The translations under genes were made by a program, and so were the position numbers. From an uncultured Bacteroidales bacterium (GTDB lineage Bacteria > Bacteroidota > Bacteroidia > Bacteroidales > Bacteroidaceae), in assembly GCA_902768605.1 (NCBI GenBank), contig CACXLY010000125.1, forward strand, positions 1 to 8,975: DNA of 8,975 bases. Direction: 5' to 3'. This document shows positions 1 through 5,966 of the stretch, in pieces. The stretch's first letter is position 1, and every line of letters begins with the position of its first letter. The notes under the pieces were generated by a model, which was not told where the DNA came from, made no database searches, and was given only the letters and a program-made list of their open reading frames with translations.

Positions 1-318
1 TGTCACGATGAACTTGTCGCGAAGGCGGACATGGAGGCGCTTCAAGTGTCCCTTCAGGTAAGGCGAAGGCGTGACGAAGATGAGCGTCTGGCAAGCCTCG
101 ACGACCCGGTTGATGTCGCTCTCGAAGGTAATGCGGTTCACGTCGAAGTGGACGCTGGTGAGGTATGCGGGATTGTGTCCGAGGCGCTTGAAGTCCTCGA
201 TGCGGTCGTCTCGGCGAAGGTACCACCAGATGTGGTCATTCTTCTCGAGGAGCATCTTGGCAATCGCCGTCGCCCAGCTGCCGCCACCCAGTACTGCTAT
301 GTTTCCTAAGCTGTCCAA
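1..318 (-). CDS. gpsA: Glycerol-3-phosphate dehydrogenase [NAD(P)+], N-terminal part
   Basis: This is the first 106 codons of a gene that runs off the left edge. GpsA reduces dihydroxyacetone phosphate to sn-glycerol 3-phosphate in the cytoplasm, the entry point to phospholipid synthesis. The N-terminus reads NIAVLGGGSWATAIAKM, the GxGxWG/A-type Rossmann dinucleotide-binding loop typical of GpsA. Further on come HNPAYL and VFVTPS-like TLIFVTPSPYL, then the start of the conserved stretch around KFIVT. No ATG lies near the Rossmann strand. The best start is TTG at 316-318 (Met-Asp-Ser-Leu-Gly-Asn-Ile), which overlaps the lysS stop by 13 bp and suggests translational coupling. The family assignment is firm; the exact start is inferred. 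Confidence 0.9.
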   Translation of the reverse strand, partial: MDSLGNIAVLGGGSWATAIAKMLLEKNDHIWWYLRRDDRIEDFKRLGHNPAYLTSVHFDVNRITFESDINRVVEACQTLIFVTPSPYLKGHLKRLHVRLRDKFIVT

Positions 319-2132
319 GTCGCAATTAAGTCTTGTGAGGGCTTTTCGACCTCGAGTTTATACTTCTTGATGATTTCGATGATTTGCTGCTGTATCTTGG
401 CTGGTGCGACGCCTTGCAGGGTGCTGACGAGGTTGTAGCCGGCTTTACGCAGGATGGGGATGATGTCGGCGGGGACGCCTTTCTCGAGGAAGAGTTCGTC
501 CTTGTCGCGCGGGGCCTTCACTTCGGGCTTCATCTGCGGGAAGAAGAGCACTTCCTGGATGAAGGGCTTGCCCGTCATGAGCATAGCCAAACGGTCTATG
601 CCGATGCCGATGCCGCTGGTGGGAGGCATGCCGTACTGCAGGGCGCGCAGGAAGTCGTGGTCGATGACCATTGCCTCGTCGTCACCCTTGTCGGCAAGCT
701 TCATCTGCTCGATGAAACGCTCCTCCTGGTCGATGGGGTCGTTCAACTCGGAGTAGGCATTCGCCAGCTCCTTGCCGTTCACCATCAGTTCGAAGCGCTC
801 GGTCAGGCCAGGCTTTGAGCGATGCATCTTCGTCAGGGGCGACATCTCGACGGGATAGTCCGTGATGAAGGTCGGCTGGATGAACGTACCTTCGCAGAAC
901 TCGCCAAAGAGCTCGTCGATGAGCTTGCCCTTGCCCATTGTCTCGTCCACCTCCATGCCTTTCTCTTTGCAGAAGGCACGAATCTCGTCCTCGCTCTTGC
1001 CTTCGCAGTCGAAGCCCGTCTTCTCCTTGATGGCGTCGAGGATGGGCAGACGGCGGAAGGGAGCCTTGAACGAGATGACCTTGCCGTCGATTTCCGTCTC
1101 TGGCTTGCCGTTGACGGCCACGCAAATCTCTTCGAGGAGCTGCTCGGTGAAGGACATCATCCAGTTGTAGTCCTTGTAGGAGACGTACAGCTCCATGCAG
1201 GTGAACTCGGGGTTGTGGTTCTTGTCCATGCCCTCGTTGCGGAAGTTCTTGCCGATTTCGTAAACGCCCTCGAAGCCGCCCACGATGAGTCGCTTCAGGT
1301 AAAGCTCGGTGGCGATACGCATGTACATCGGGATGTTCAGGGCATTGAAATGTGTGATGAACGGACGAGCCGAAGCACCTCCAGCGATGGCCTGAAGGGT
1401 TGGCGTCTCGACCTCGGTGTAGCCGTGACGGTCGAAGAAGGCGCGCATGGTCTTGAGGATGGTGGCACGCTTCAGGAAGGTGTCCTTCACGCCCTCGTTG
1501 ACAACGAGATCGACGTAACGCTGGCGGTAGCGAAGCTCTGGGTCGTCGAAGGAGTCATAGACGTTGCCATCGGCATCCGTCTTGACGATAGGCAGCGGCT
1601 TGAGGCTCTTGGAGAGCACTGTCAGCTCCTGAGCATGGACACTAATCTCGCCAGTCTGCGTGCGGAACACATAGCCCTTGATGCCGATGAAGTCGCCCAG
1701 GTCGAGGAGTTTCTTGAAGACGGTGTTGTAATATTGAACATTGACCATTGAACATTGACCATTCTGTTGTCCGTTGTCCGTTGTCTGTTGTCCATCCAAT
1801 GCGTCGCGAGTTATATACACTTGTATTCTTCCCTTCGAGTCCTGCAACTCTGCGAAAGCTGCCTTGCCCATGATGCGCTTCGACATGATGCGGCCGGCTA
1901 TGCAGACATTTCGGCTGTTCTCGGGTGTCGCAGTCTCGCGGATGTCGTTTCCTTCCTCGTCCTTGCCAGCAATAGGCAGGTCAACAAAGTTTTCCTTTAT
2001 CTCCGTGCTGAAAGCGTTCGTGGGGTACTCGGCGGCGGGATAGGGGTCGATGCCCAAGTCGCGCAACTGCTGCAAATTGTTCCTGCGGATGATTTCCTGT
2101 TCACTCAGTTCGAGTATGTTCAATGCGTTCAT
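306..2132 (-). CDS. lysS: Lysyl-tRNA synthetase, class II
   Basis: LysRS charges tRNA-Lys with lysine in the cytoplasm. The 608-residue protein has an N-terminal OB-fold anticodon-binding domain (about residues 76-175, VCIAGRIMSKRIMGKA), then the class II catalytic core. Visible core motifs are motif 2 with FRNEGMDKNHNPEF (297-310), the ELANAYSELNDP lysine-site segment (455-466) and motif 3 GIGIGIDRLAML (507-518). After the core come about 80 extra residues (530-608), as in other Bacteroidota LysRS. The protein is longer than usual for the family, partly because residues 114-134 are encoded by heptamer tandem repeats inserted in a loop of the OB fold. It starts at ATG 2130-2132; the upstream sequence is A/T-rich with no clear Shine-Dalgarno. 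gpsA overlaps its 3' end. No TAnnTTTG promoter is visible in the 86-bp gap to the toxin gene, so read-through from the toxin-antitoxin operon is possible. Confidence 0.97.
   Translation of the reverse strand: MNALNILELSEQEIIRRNNLQQLRDLGIDPYPAAEYPTNAFSTEIKENFVDLPIAGKDEEGNDIRETATPENSRNVCIAGRIMSKRIMGKAAFAELQDSKGRIQVYITRDALDGQQTTDNGQQNGQCSMVNVQYYNTVFKKLLDLGDFIGIKGYVFRTQTGEISVHAQELTVLSKSLKPLPIVKTDADGNVYDSFDDPELRYRQRYVDLVVNEGVKDTFLKRATILKTMRAFFDRHGYTEVETPTLQAIAGGASARPFITHFNALNIPMYMRIATELYLKRLIVGGFEGVYEIGKNFRNEGMDKNHNPEFTCMELYVSYKDYNWMMSFTEQLLEEICVAVNGKPETEIDGKVISFKAPFRRLPILDAIKEKTGFDCEGKSEDEIRAFCKEKGMEVDETMGKGKLIDELFGEFCEGTFIQPTFITDYPVEMSPLTKMHRSKPGLTERFELMVNGKELANAYSELNDPIDQEERFIEQMKLADKGDDEAMVIDHDFLRALQYGMPPTSGIGIGIDRLAMLMTGKPFIQEVLFFPQMKPEVKAPRDKDELFLEKGVPADIIPILRKAGYNLVSTLQGVAPAKIQQQIIEIIKKYKLEVEKPSQDLIATWTA
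1733..1793. repeat. Two abutting heptamer tandem arrays inside lysS
   Basis: On the plus strand, 1733-1764 is about four and a half copies of a 7-bp unit alternating ATTGAAC and ATTGACC. Positions 1765-1793 are four copies of a second 7-bp unit, TGTTGTC or CGTTGTC. On the lysS strand they encode residues 114-134, a Gln/Asn/Gly-rich stretch including QQTTDNGQQNGQ and SMVNVQ, between RDALDG and YYNTVFKK. The reading frame is kept. A change of one unit would shift the frame, so copy number here should be under strong purifying selection. Confidence 0.9.
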
Positions 2133-2218
2133 TTGCTATTAATAAATTATGACGGAATAAGAATTTGTGTTTCTTAGTTATTTGTCTTCTGTGATTTTGA
2201 AGTTTCTGAAGAATGGTG

Positions 2219-2515
2219 TTATCGTTTCTTTCCTTTACCGAAGATGTCGGAGTGGGTGCCTGTGCGGTAAAGGGAAATGATTCTGATTTCTGTATCTTTC
2301 TCGTAGAGCAGAAGCCAGTCGGGATTGATATGACATTCCCAATAACCTTTATAGTCGCCACTCAATAAGTGATTGTGCAGATTGGCGGGCAGTGGCTCAT
2401 CATTCTCCAGTTTCCCGACAACTTTGTACAAATCGCTTAGGGGAAGACCTCTTCGCTTGGCAAGCTTCAAATCCTTGCGAAACGGACCTGTTACTCTCAC
2501 TGCATACTTTGCCAT
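2219..2515 (-). CDS. YafQ-family type II toxin (RelE superfamily mRNA interferase)
   Basis: The 98-residue protein has the full YafQ pattern: basic N-terminal helices (FRKDLKLAKRRGLPLSDLYKVV), then LHNHLLSGDYKGYWECHINPDWLLLY, then a C-terminal THSDIF. Residues matching the catalytic set known for E. coli YafQ are present: His49, His62, Asp66, Trp67, His88 and Phe92. YafQ toxins are ribosome-dependent endoribonucleases that cut mRNA and stall growth. The length is normal and the gene looks intact. Its ATG (2513-2515) lies 4 nt after the stop of the upstream antitoxin gene, the usual antitoxin-first arrangement, so the two are probably co-transcribed. Activity is inferred from motif conservation. 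Confidence 0.92.
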   Translation of the reverse strand: MAKYAVRVTGPFRKDLKLAKRRGLPLSDLYKVVGKLENDEPLPANLHNHLLSGDYKGYWECHINPDWLLLYEKDTEIRIISLYRTGTHSDIFGKGKKR

Positions 2516-2519
2516 AGCC

Positions 2520-2801
2520 TTAGAGCGATTCGCACCATGCTTTGAATTCGTCCATTGACTTCATTTCATACACAGGCTCCTTGCCATTACGCACATCCTC
2601 TATGGCTTTCATCGTTTTGTCGTTAAGGCACTCGCCTGTCTCAGGGTCGTAGAGACGAGGCTTCTTGACAGCACTTCTCTTGCGCTCTATCATCCATCCC
2701 ATCTTCTTGGCCATTGCCCTGAAGAAACTCACATCAGTCTTAGGTACGGTCAGCGTGAACGTATTCGCTGCCTGAGGAGACATTGTCATAGATGTTGCCA
2801 T
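2520..2801 (-). CDS. Antitoxin of the YafQ-type pair (RelB/DinJ-like)
   Basis: The 93-residue protein sits directly upstream of the YafQ-like toxin. Its N-terminus, TFTLTVPKTDVSFFRAMAKKMGW, looks like a beta strand followed by a helix, as in the DNA-binding and dimerisation part of ribbon-helix-helix or related antitoxins. The C-terminal half (LNDKTMKAIEDVRNGKEPVYEMKSMDEFKAWCESL, read in two parts at about 59-76 and 77-93) resembles the extended toxin-binding tail of RelB/DinJ antitoxins. It should neutralise the toxin and probably repress the shared promoter. Met1, Met5 and Met7 are all possible starts; Met1 (2799-2801) gives a leader of about 25 nt from the predicted promoter. The role rests mainly on position; the family is less certain than that of the toxin. 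Confidence 0.8.
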   Translation of the reverse strand: MATSMTMSPQAANTFTLTVPKTDVSFFRAMAKKMGWMIERKRSAVKKPRLYDPETGECLNDKTMKAIEDVRNGKEPVYEMKSMDEFKAWCESL

Positions 2802-2831
2802 ATTACAATATTAAATTTACTATTTGTGCGA

Positions 2832-2839
2832 CAAAGATA
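2832..2839 (-). promoter_or_regulatory. Bacteroidota -7 promoter element for the toxin-antitoxin operon
   Basis: The minus strand reads TATCTTTG, an exact match to the Bacteroidota -7 consensus TAnnTTTG. Transcription would start near 2825, about 25 nt before the antitoxin ATG. The -33 region has no clean TTTG; it falls inside the CACTTTT heptamer array, whose T-rich units may serve instead. Confidence 0.7.
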
Positions 2840-2844
2840 CAAAG

Positions 2845-2872
2845 AAAAGTGAAAAGTGAAAAGTGAAAAGTG
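2845..2872. repeat. Heptamer tandem array, four copies, upstream of the toxin-antitoxin promoter
   Basis: There are four perfect copies of AAAAGTG on the plus strand (CACTTTT on the minus strand), flanked by a run of A at 2873-2877. The array ends exactly 5 nt upstream of the TATCTTTG element on the minus strand. The same array with the same spacing occurs at 6938-6965. Confidence 0.95.
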
Positions 2873-2892
2873 AAAAATTCTCGCTTATATAC

Positions 2893-2956
2893 AAAAAGCT
2901 GCCCGAAAGCTTTGCCTTTGAGCCTTTGAGGGCGTCGAGCTTAAGCTATGGGCAGC
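2893..2956 (-). terminator. Probable intrinsic terminator of the sigma-factor cluster
   Basis: On the minus strand, GCTGCCC (2950-2956) pairs with GGGCAGC (2898-2904), and inner AGCTT and AAGCT segments extend the stem. The tail immediately after is TTTTTGT. The loop is long (about 45 nt) and can fold further. It lies about 105 nt past the stop of the membrane-protein gene, in the right orientation to end that transcript before the toxin-antitoxin promoter. Confidence 0.6.
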
Positions 2957-3060
2957 AAAGAACAAGACTCCCGCATCATCGCGACGCAGGAGCTGTGTGG
3001 TGCACCAATTTATTAACTTCTAAAACCAAAGTCTTAGGCGGGACTAAAACCTATTTCATA

Positions 3061-3481
3061 TTATCTCCCTGCAGCCAATAACTCGTAGGGAATGTCGTCG
3101 CACAGCATGGAGCAGGCTTTCTGCTCGGGCGGGGTGTCGGCTTCTGCCTCAAGCGTTGGCGAAGCTTCTGCTTTTGCCAGCATTGGCTCGTACTTGGTGA
3201 CGACGCGGGTCTCGTAGATGGTGTCGCGGACGGTCTGCACTTGCATGATGGTGTCGTGCCATGTTAGCATGGAGGGCATAGCCTGCAAAGAAGCTGACAA
3301 GGCTTGCGGCAACAATCCACCATTGACCATTGACCATTGACCGTTGACCATTATTCTTGGAAGGAACGGTTTCAGGCGGAGCCCAATGGTCAATGTTCAA
3401 TGGTGAATGGTCAATGGTATTAAGAACCTTCTGCCGTTGACGGCGGGCCGACGCGATGATTTGTTCGTTACTTATTTTCAT
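3061..3481 (-). pseudogene. Single-pass membrane protein, putative anti-sigma regulator, frame broken
   Basis: The gene starts at ATG 3479-3481, inside the last codons of the sigma gene (14-bp overlap), which suggests translational coupling and a role as the sigma factor's regulator. The first frame gives a cytoplasmic N-terminus (MKISNEQIIASARRQRQKVL) and a membrane segment at residues 55-72 (WIVAASLVSFFAGYALHA). Near 3250-3265 the sensible frame changes by +1, as if one extra base were present. The second frame continues WHDTIMQVQTVRDTIYETRV and ends CSMLCDDIPYELLAAGR at 3061, a plausible extracytoplasmic tail. Joined, the product would be about 139 residues. Two heptamer arrays encode residues 21-32 and 43-54. 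I see no zinc-binding HCC anti-sigma motif, so the anti-sigma role rests on position and topology. The break could be a true mutation, a sequencing error or programmed frameshifting. Confidence 0.65.
3319..3418. repeat. Inverted pair of heptamer arrays inside the membrane-protein gene
   Basis: The left arm (3319-3352) is built of CCATTGA units. The right arm (3385-3418) carries the reverse complement, CAATGGT-type units. Aligned as an inverted repeat, the 34-bp arms match at 31 positions and are separated by 32 bp. The DNA or mRNA could form a long hairpin within the 5' third of the gene. The coding result is ItDHSPLNIDHW-like and NGQRSMVNGQW stretches just before the membrane segment. Confidence 0.92.
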
Positions 3482-4043
3482 ATTGCTTAAGTTTTTTGCG
3501 GATGATGTTCATTGTCTTGTGCAGGCGGGACTTTACTGTTCCTTCGGGAATGCCGACAATCTCTGCAACTTGGGGGACGGTAAGCTCTTCCTGATAGTGC
3601 AGGGAGAAGATTTGATGCAAGGGCGGCGGCAATTCGGAGAGCACCCTTTCGAGAGCCTCATCAAGCTGAGCGGCATCCATTTCCACTTCTATTTGTTGGT
3701 CGGAGACGGGTTCGGCATCGAGGGAAGCCAGCAGCTCAGCTTCGTAGGCATTACTGCGATAGTGGTTCTTGCAGATGTTGTAGGCGATGGTGAAGAGCCA
3801 AGTGCTGACGTCCTTGCCTTCCCGATAGCGGCTTCTGACTTCGTAGGCACGGAGGAAGACGTCGTGCGTGGCGTCGGCAGCCAGTTCCTCTTTTCCGCCA
3901 AGCTGCATGAAGAAGAAGCCCTTCAACCTGCGGGCATAGCGACGATACAGCTCCTCGAAAGCCGTATCGCTTCCTGCCGCAGCCTGCGCCATCAGCTGCT
4001 CATCAGTCTGGTGGCGCAGGGGTTTAAGATAAAAGATGCTCAT
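3468..4043 (-). CDS. ECF-type RNA polymerase sigma factor (sigma-70 family)
   Basis: The protein has 191 residues, normal for an ECF sigma. Region 2 spans about residues 27-97 (FEELYRRYARRLKGFF, then ATHDVFLRAYE and DVSTWLFTIAYNICKNHYR), the core-binding and -10 recognition part. A variable linker follows. Region 4 spans about 128-187 (LDEALERVLSELPPPLHQIFSLHY), with the helix-turn-helix LTVPQVAEIVGIPEGTVKSRL that reads the -35 element. There is no sigma region 1 or 3, as expected for group 4. ATG 4041-4043 lies 49 nt after the stop of the upstream exported-protein gene. The downstream membrane-protein gene overlaps its end. The set resembles an envelope-responsive sigma/regulator module, but the signal and target genes cannot be read from the sequence. 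Confidence 0.95.
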   Translation of the reverse strand: MSIFYLKPLRHQTDEQLMAQAAAGSDTAFEELYRRYARRLKGFFFMQLGGKEELAADATHDVFLRAYEVRSRYREGKDVSTWLFTIAYNICKNHYRSNAYEAELLASLDAEPVSDQQIEVEMDAAQLDEALERVLSELPPPLHQIFSLHYQEELTVPQVAEIVGIPEGTVKSRLHKTMNIIRKKLKQYENK

Positions 4044-4092
4044 TCTTCTATTGGGTCTGTTTTAATGAGTACTCGTCTGTTTTTCTCATTCT

Positions 4093-5293
4093 TCAGTGAG
4101 GACTACCATCGGTTTTATACTCCACAGAATAGTATTTATCACTATTGGGGAAGGAGATAGCATATGAGCCCAGATTTCTCATGATGCCAGCAAAGATACG
4201 ATTCAGCCGCGCATATTCTACAGCATTATGCTTCTTGTAGTACGGCATCAGGTCGTGGAGTAAAAGCAGGTAGTTGGAAGCCAGCGAACTTGCATGTTTC
4301 GCGGATGTCGTACTTTTTACCTCTGGGTGAAACTGCATTACCAGATTATCCATCAGGTACCGTTGCTCCACGTTGCGACGCTTTACAGCCAGATTATTGT
4401 AAGGCTTTGCCGAGTAGCGCATGGTCAGGCCCTCGTTGTAAAGGCAAGCTTTCAGGTCATCGGGAATGCCTTTTCTAAACATCGATTTCAGATTACGAGC
4501 CGACAGATAGACGGGGCGCTTGCTGTGTTCAAAGATATAGCGGATGATGGCTGTCAGTTCCTCATCTTGCGACTGGGACTTAAACTGACTGAATATCTCA
4601 TCGCTAAAGGGAATGTCGATGCACTCGAACATCCATTTCACGCGCTCTTTGACATTAGCCTGTGACAAAAGAATCTTATCTTTATGTTTACCTAAGACAA
4701 GCTGTACCATCAGTTTGCCGATGACATCATCCTGAGTATCACCCAGATATACGCCGCCCTTCTCCATGCCTTGCAACTCATTATAGTGGTATTGCAGGGC
4801 AGAAGCGGGGTATTGTCCGCTCTCGTAATAGTGGGTTAGCAACTTGGTAAGTTGCAGTGTATCATTTTTACCTCTTACATACGTCGCCAACCGGTCGAAA
4901 TCCTCGGCTGGAACATTATTATTCAGCACGGCAATGGCAGAATCGGCATATTCCCTTGCACGGGTTTCGCTACAAACGTAAACACTATAGTAATAGGTAT
5001 AGGTGCCGGGGATAGCCTGCTGCATACGCGGCATTACGTTCAACTCCTTGCGCAACTGCCTTGACACGTTCCTCCTTGGGGTGTTCGGTAACGAAGTTAT
5101 TCCAATACCTATACACGCTGTCTAACGTCACGGAGTCCGTCATACGCACATTGTAATCCGACCCTTCAAGTTTAACCGTTCCCTTACTCTTTGTGCCAGA
5201 AGCCGACACGTGAATGGTTTTCGTCTTTCCCTGTGCGCTGGCTCCCATCAGTATCAGGAAGAGCACCAGCATAGTCATAACTGTTCGTTTCAT
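4093..5293 (-). pseudogene. Exported protein of unknown function, split by a +1 frame change
   Basis: I do not recognise the family. The start is ATG 5291-5293, after AAAAAGGAAC. The N-terminus is a clear signal peptide (MKRTVMTMLVLFLILMGASA, then QGK, likely cleavage at 20/21). The first frame runs to about EHPKEERV and then turns into low-quality sequence. The second frame takes over near 5055-5085 with RQLRKELNVMPRMQQAIPG and continues to the stop at 4093. Joined by skipping one base, the product would be 399 residues, mostly helical, with hints of TPR-like packing (YWNNFVTEHPKEE; AREYADSAIAVLNN; YYESGQYPASALQYHYNEL). Base composition is more A/T-rich than in lysS or trpB. It precedes the ECF sigma gene on the same strand, so it may be the sensor or effector of that module. 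AAGGAGG lies just before the shift point. Mutation, sequencing error or programmed frameshift are all possible. Confidence 0.7.
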
Positions 5294-5409
5294 GTTCCTT
5301 TTTGTTTGGTTGGTTTTGCGTTGGTTTTGACAGCATACACACGAAACGCCAAATCGTTCAATTTTATGCACTTTATTTTCCTTTAACCCGAAAACCATTT
5401 TTTCCGTTG

Positions 5410-5441
5410 CAAAGGTAGCGGAAAACAATCAAACAGCCAAA
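5410..5441 (-). promoter_or_regulatory. Bacteroidota promoter for the exported-protein/ECF sigma cluster
   Basis: The minus strand has a -33 TTTG at 5438-5441, a 20-bp spacer, and a -7 TACCTTTG at 5410-5417, matching the consensus TTTG-N19-21-TAnnTTTG. Transcription would begin near 5403, leaving a leader of about 110 nt before the ATG at 5293. This is the best-formed promoter in the window and uses the housekeeping consensus rather than an ECF-type sequence. Confidence 0.78.
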
Positions 5442-5735
5442 CATTTCATGCATTTGCGGAGATGACACTTTGCAACAAGAATGACAGATTAGCTTACTAC
5501 CTGAATTTTGGCCGACGCGCGAGAATCGCTTAAAATTGCTTCGGTGGCACTTTTCTACCCTCGGAGCGAGAAATGCGCTTAAATCGAATCTACGGTGAAA
5601 ATCAGCAAGTTACGAGACGCTCTCCGGTGAATAAGAGTACCGGATTGACAACCGGACTTTACAAAACAACGTTCTTGTTCGCCTCTTTCGGCCTTTTTCG
5701 AGGGTAAACTTCTACAGCCAAGATTTCAAACGCAC

Positions 5736-5803
5736 CGTGTTAAGTTGACAAACTTAACGTAGGGCGTTGGCAAACGCCCTACGTCGAATCACTAAATTCG
5801 ACG
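5736..5803. repeat. Three tandem hairpins with related cores and different arms
   Basis: Hairpin 1 is GTTAAGTT (5739-5746), loop GACA, AACTTAAC (5751-5758). Hairpin 2 is ACGTAGGGCGTT (5757-5768), loop GGCA, AACGCCCTACGT (5773-5784), a perfect 12-bp stem. Hairpin 3 is CGTCGAAT (5782-5789), loop CACTAA, ATTCGACG (5796-5803). Adjacent hairpins share bases at ACGT junctions, so neighbouring full-length stems compete. The arms differ in sequence, yet each pairs perfectly with its partner, and the first two share the centre TTGnCAAA. Similar units occur at 8491-8600. Confidence 0.9.
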
Positions 5804-5966
5804 TGTTTTGCGGCCTTTTTCGGCACCTTCAAAACTGACACTTTGCTAACAGGAACGGCCAATTTGCTTTCACTCTGACTTTGCTGCATCATGCCGTTTT
5901 TGTCTTTTTTAACAGGCAAAGAACACTAAATGCAAGCCGATGGACGTTATTAAAGAAAACGAAACG

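Larger units (their letters stand above)
5294..5966. other. Divergent non-coding region of about 670 bp
   Basis: No convincing gene lies here on either strand. It separates the minus-strand sigma cluster from the plus-strand lipoprotein. Identified content is the cluster promoter (5410-5441), three tandem hairpins (5736-5803), and two short direct repeats: TGACACTTTGC at 5463 and 5836, and CGGCCTTTTTCG at 5689 and 5811. The sequence CCGGT...ACCGG around 5624-5645 can form a weak stem. A possible weak -7 element for the lipoprotein, TGACTTTG near 5876, departs from consensus. For 5474-5688 I see nothing I can name. Confidence 0.6.

Noticed and set aside
822..1751. Long plus-strand open frame of 309 codons opposite lysS
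   Set aside because: It is antisense to a firmly identified LysRS, with no recognisable motif; an open frame here follows from the G/C-rich third positions of lysS.
2863..3081. Plus-strand open frame of 72 codons starting in the heptamer array
   Set aside because: It starts inside a tandem repeat, runs through the terminator hairpin and into the opposite gene, and has no coding character.
4048..4089. Possible 13-codon leader peptide (MRKTDEYSLKQTQ) before the sigma gene
   Set aside because: It fits between the two genes and follows GAAGA, as does the sigma ATG, but so short a frame is expected by chance and no regulatory codon pattern is visible.
3456..4160. Plus-strand open frame of 234 codons opposite the ECF sigma gene
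   Set aside because: Its opposite strand encodes clear sigma regions 2 and 4; the plus-strand protein has no family signature.
5940..5966. Upstream ATG at 5940 as start of the lipoprotein
   Set aside because: It would add nine charged or polar residues before the signal peptide; ATG 5967 gives a normal lipoprotein N-terminus.
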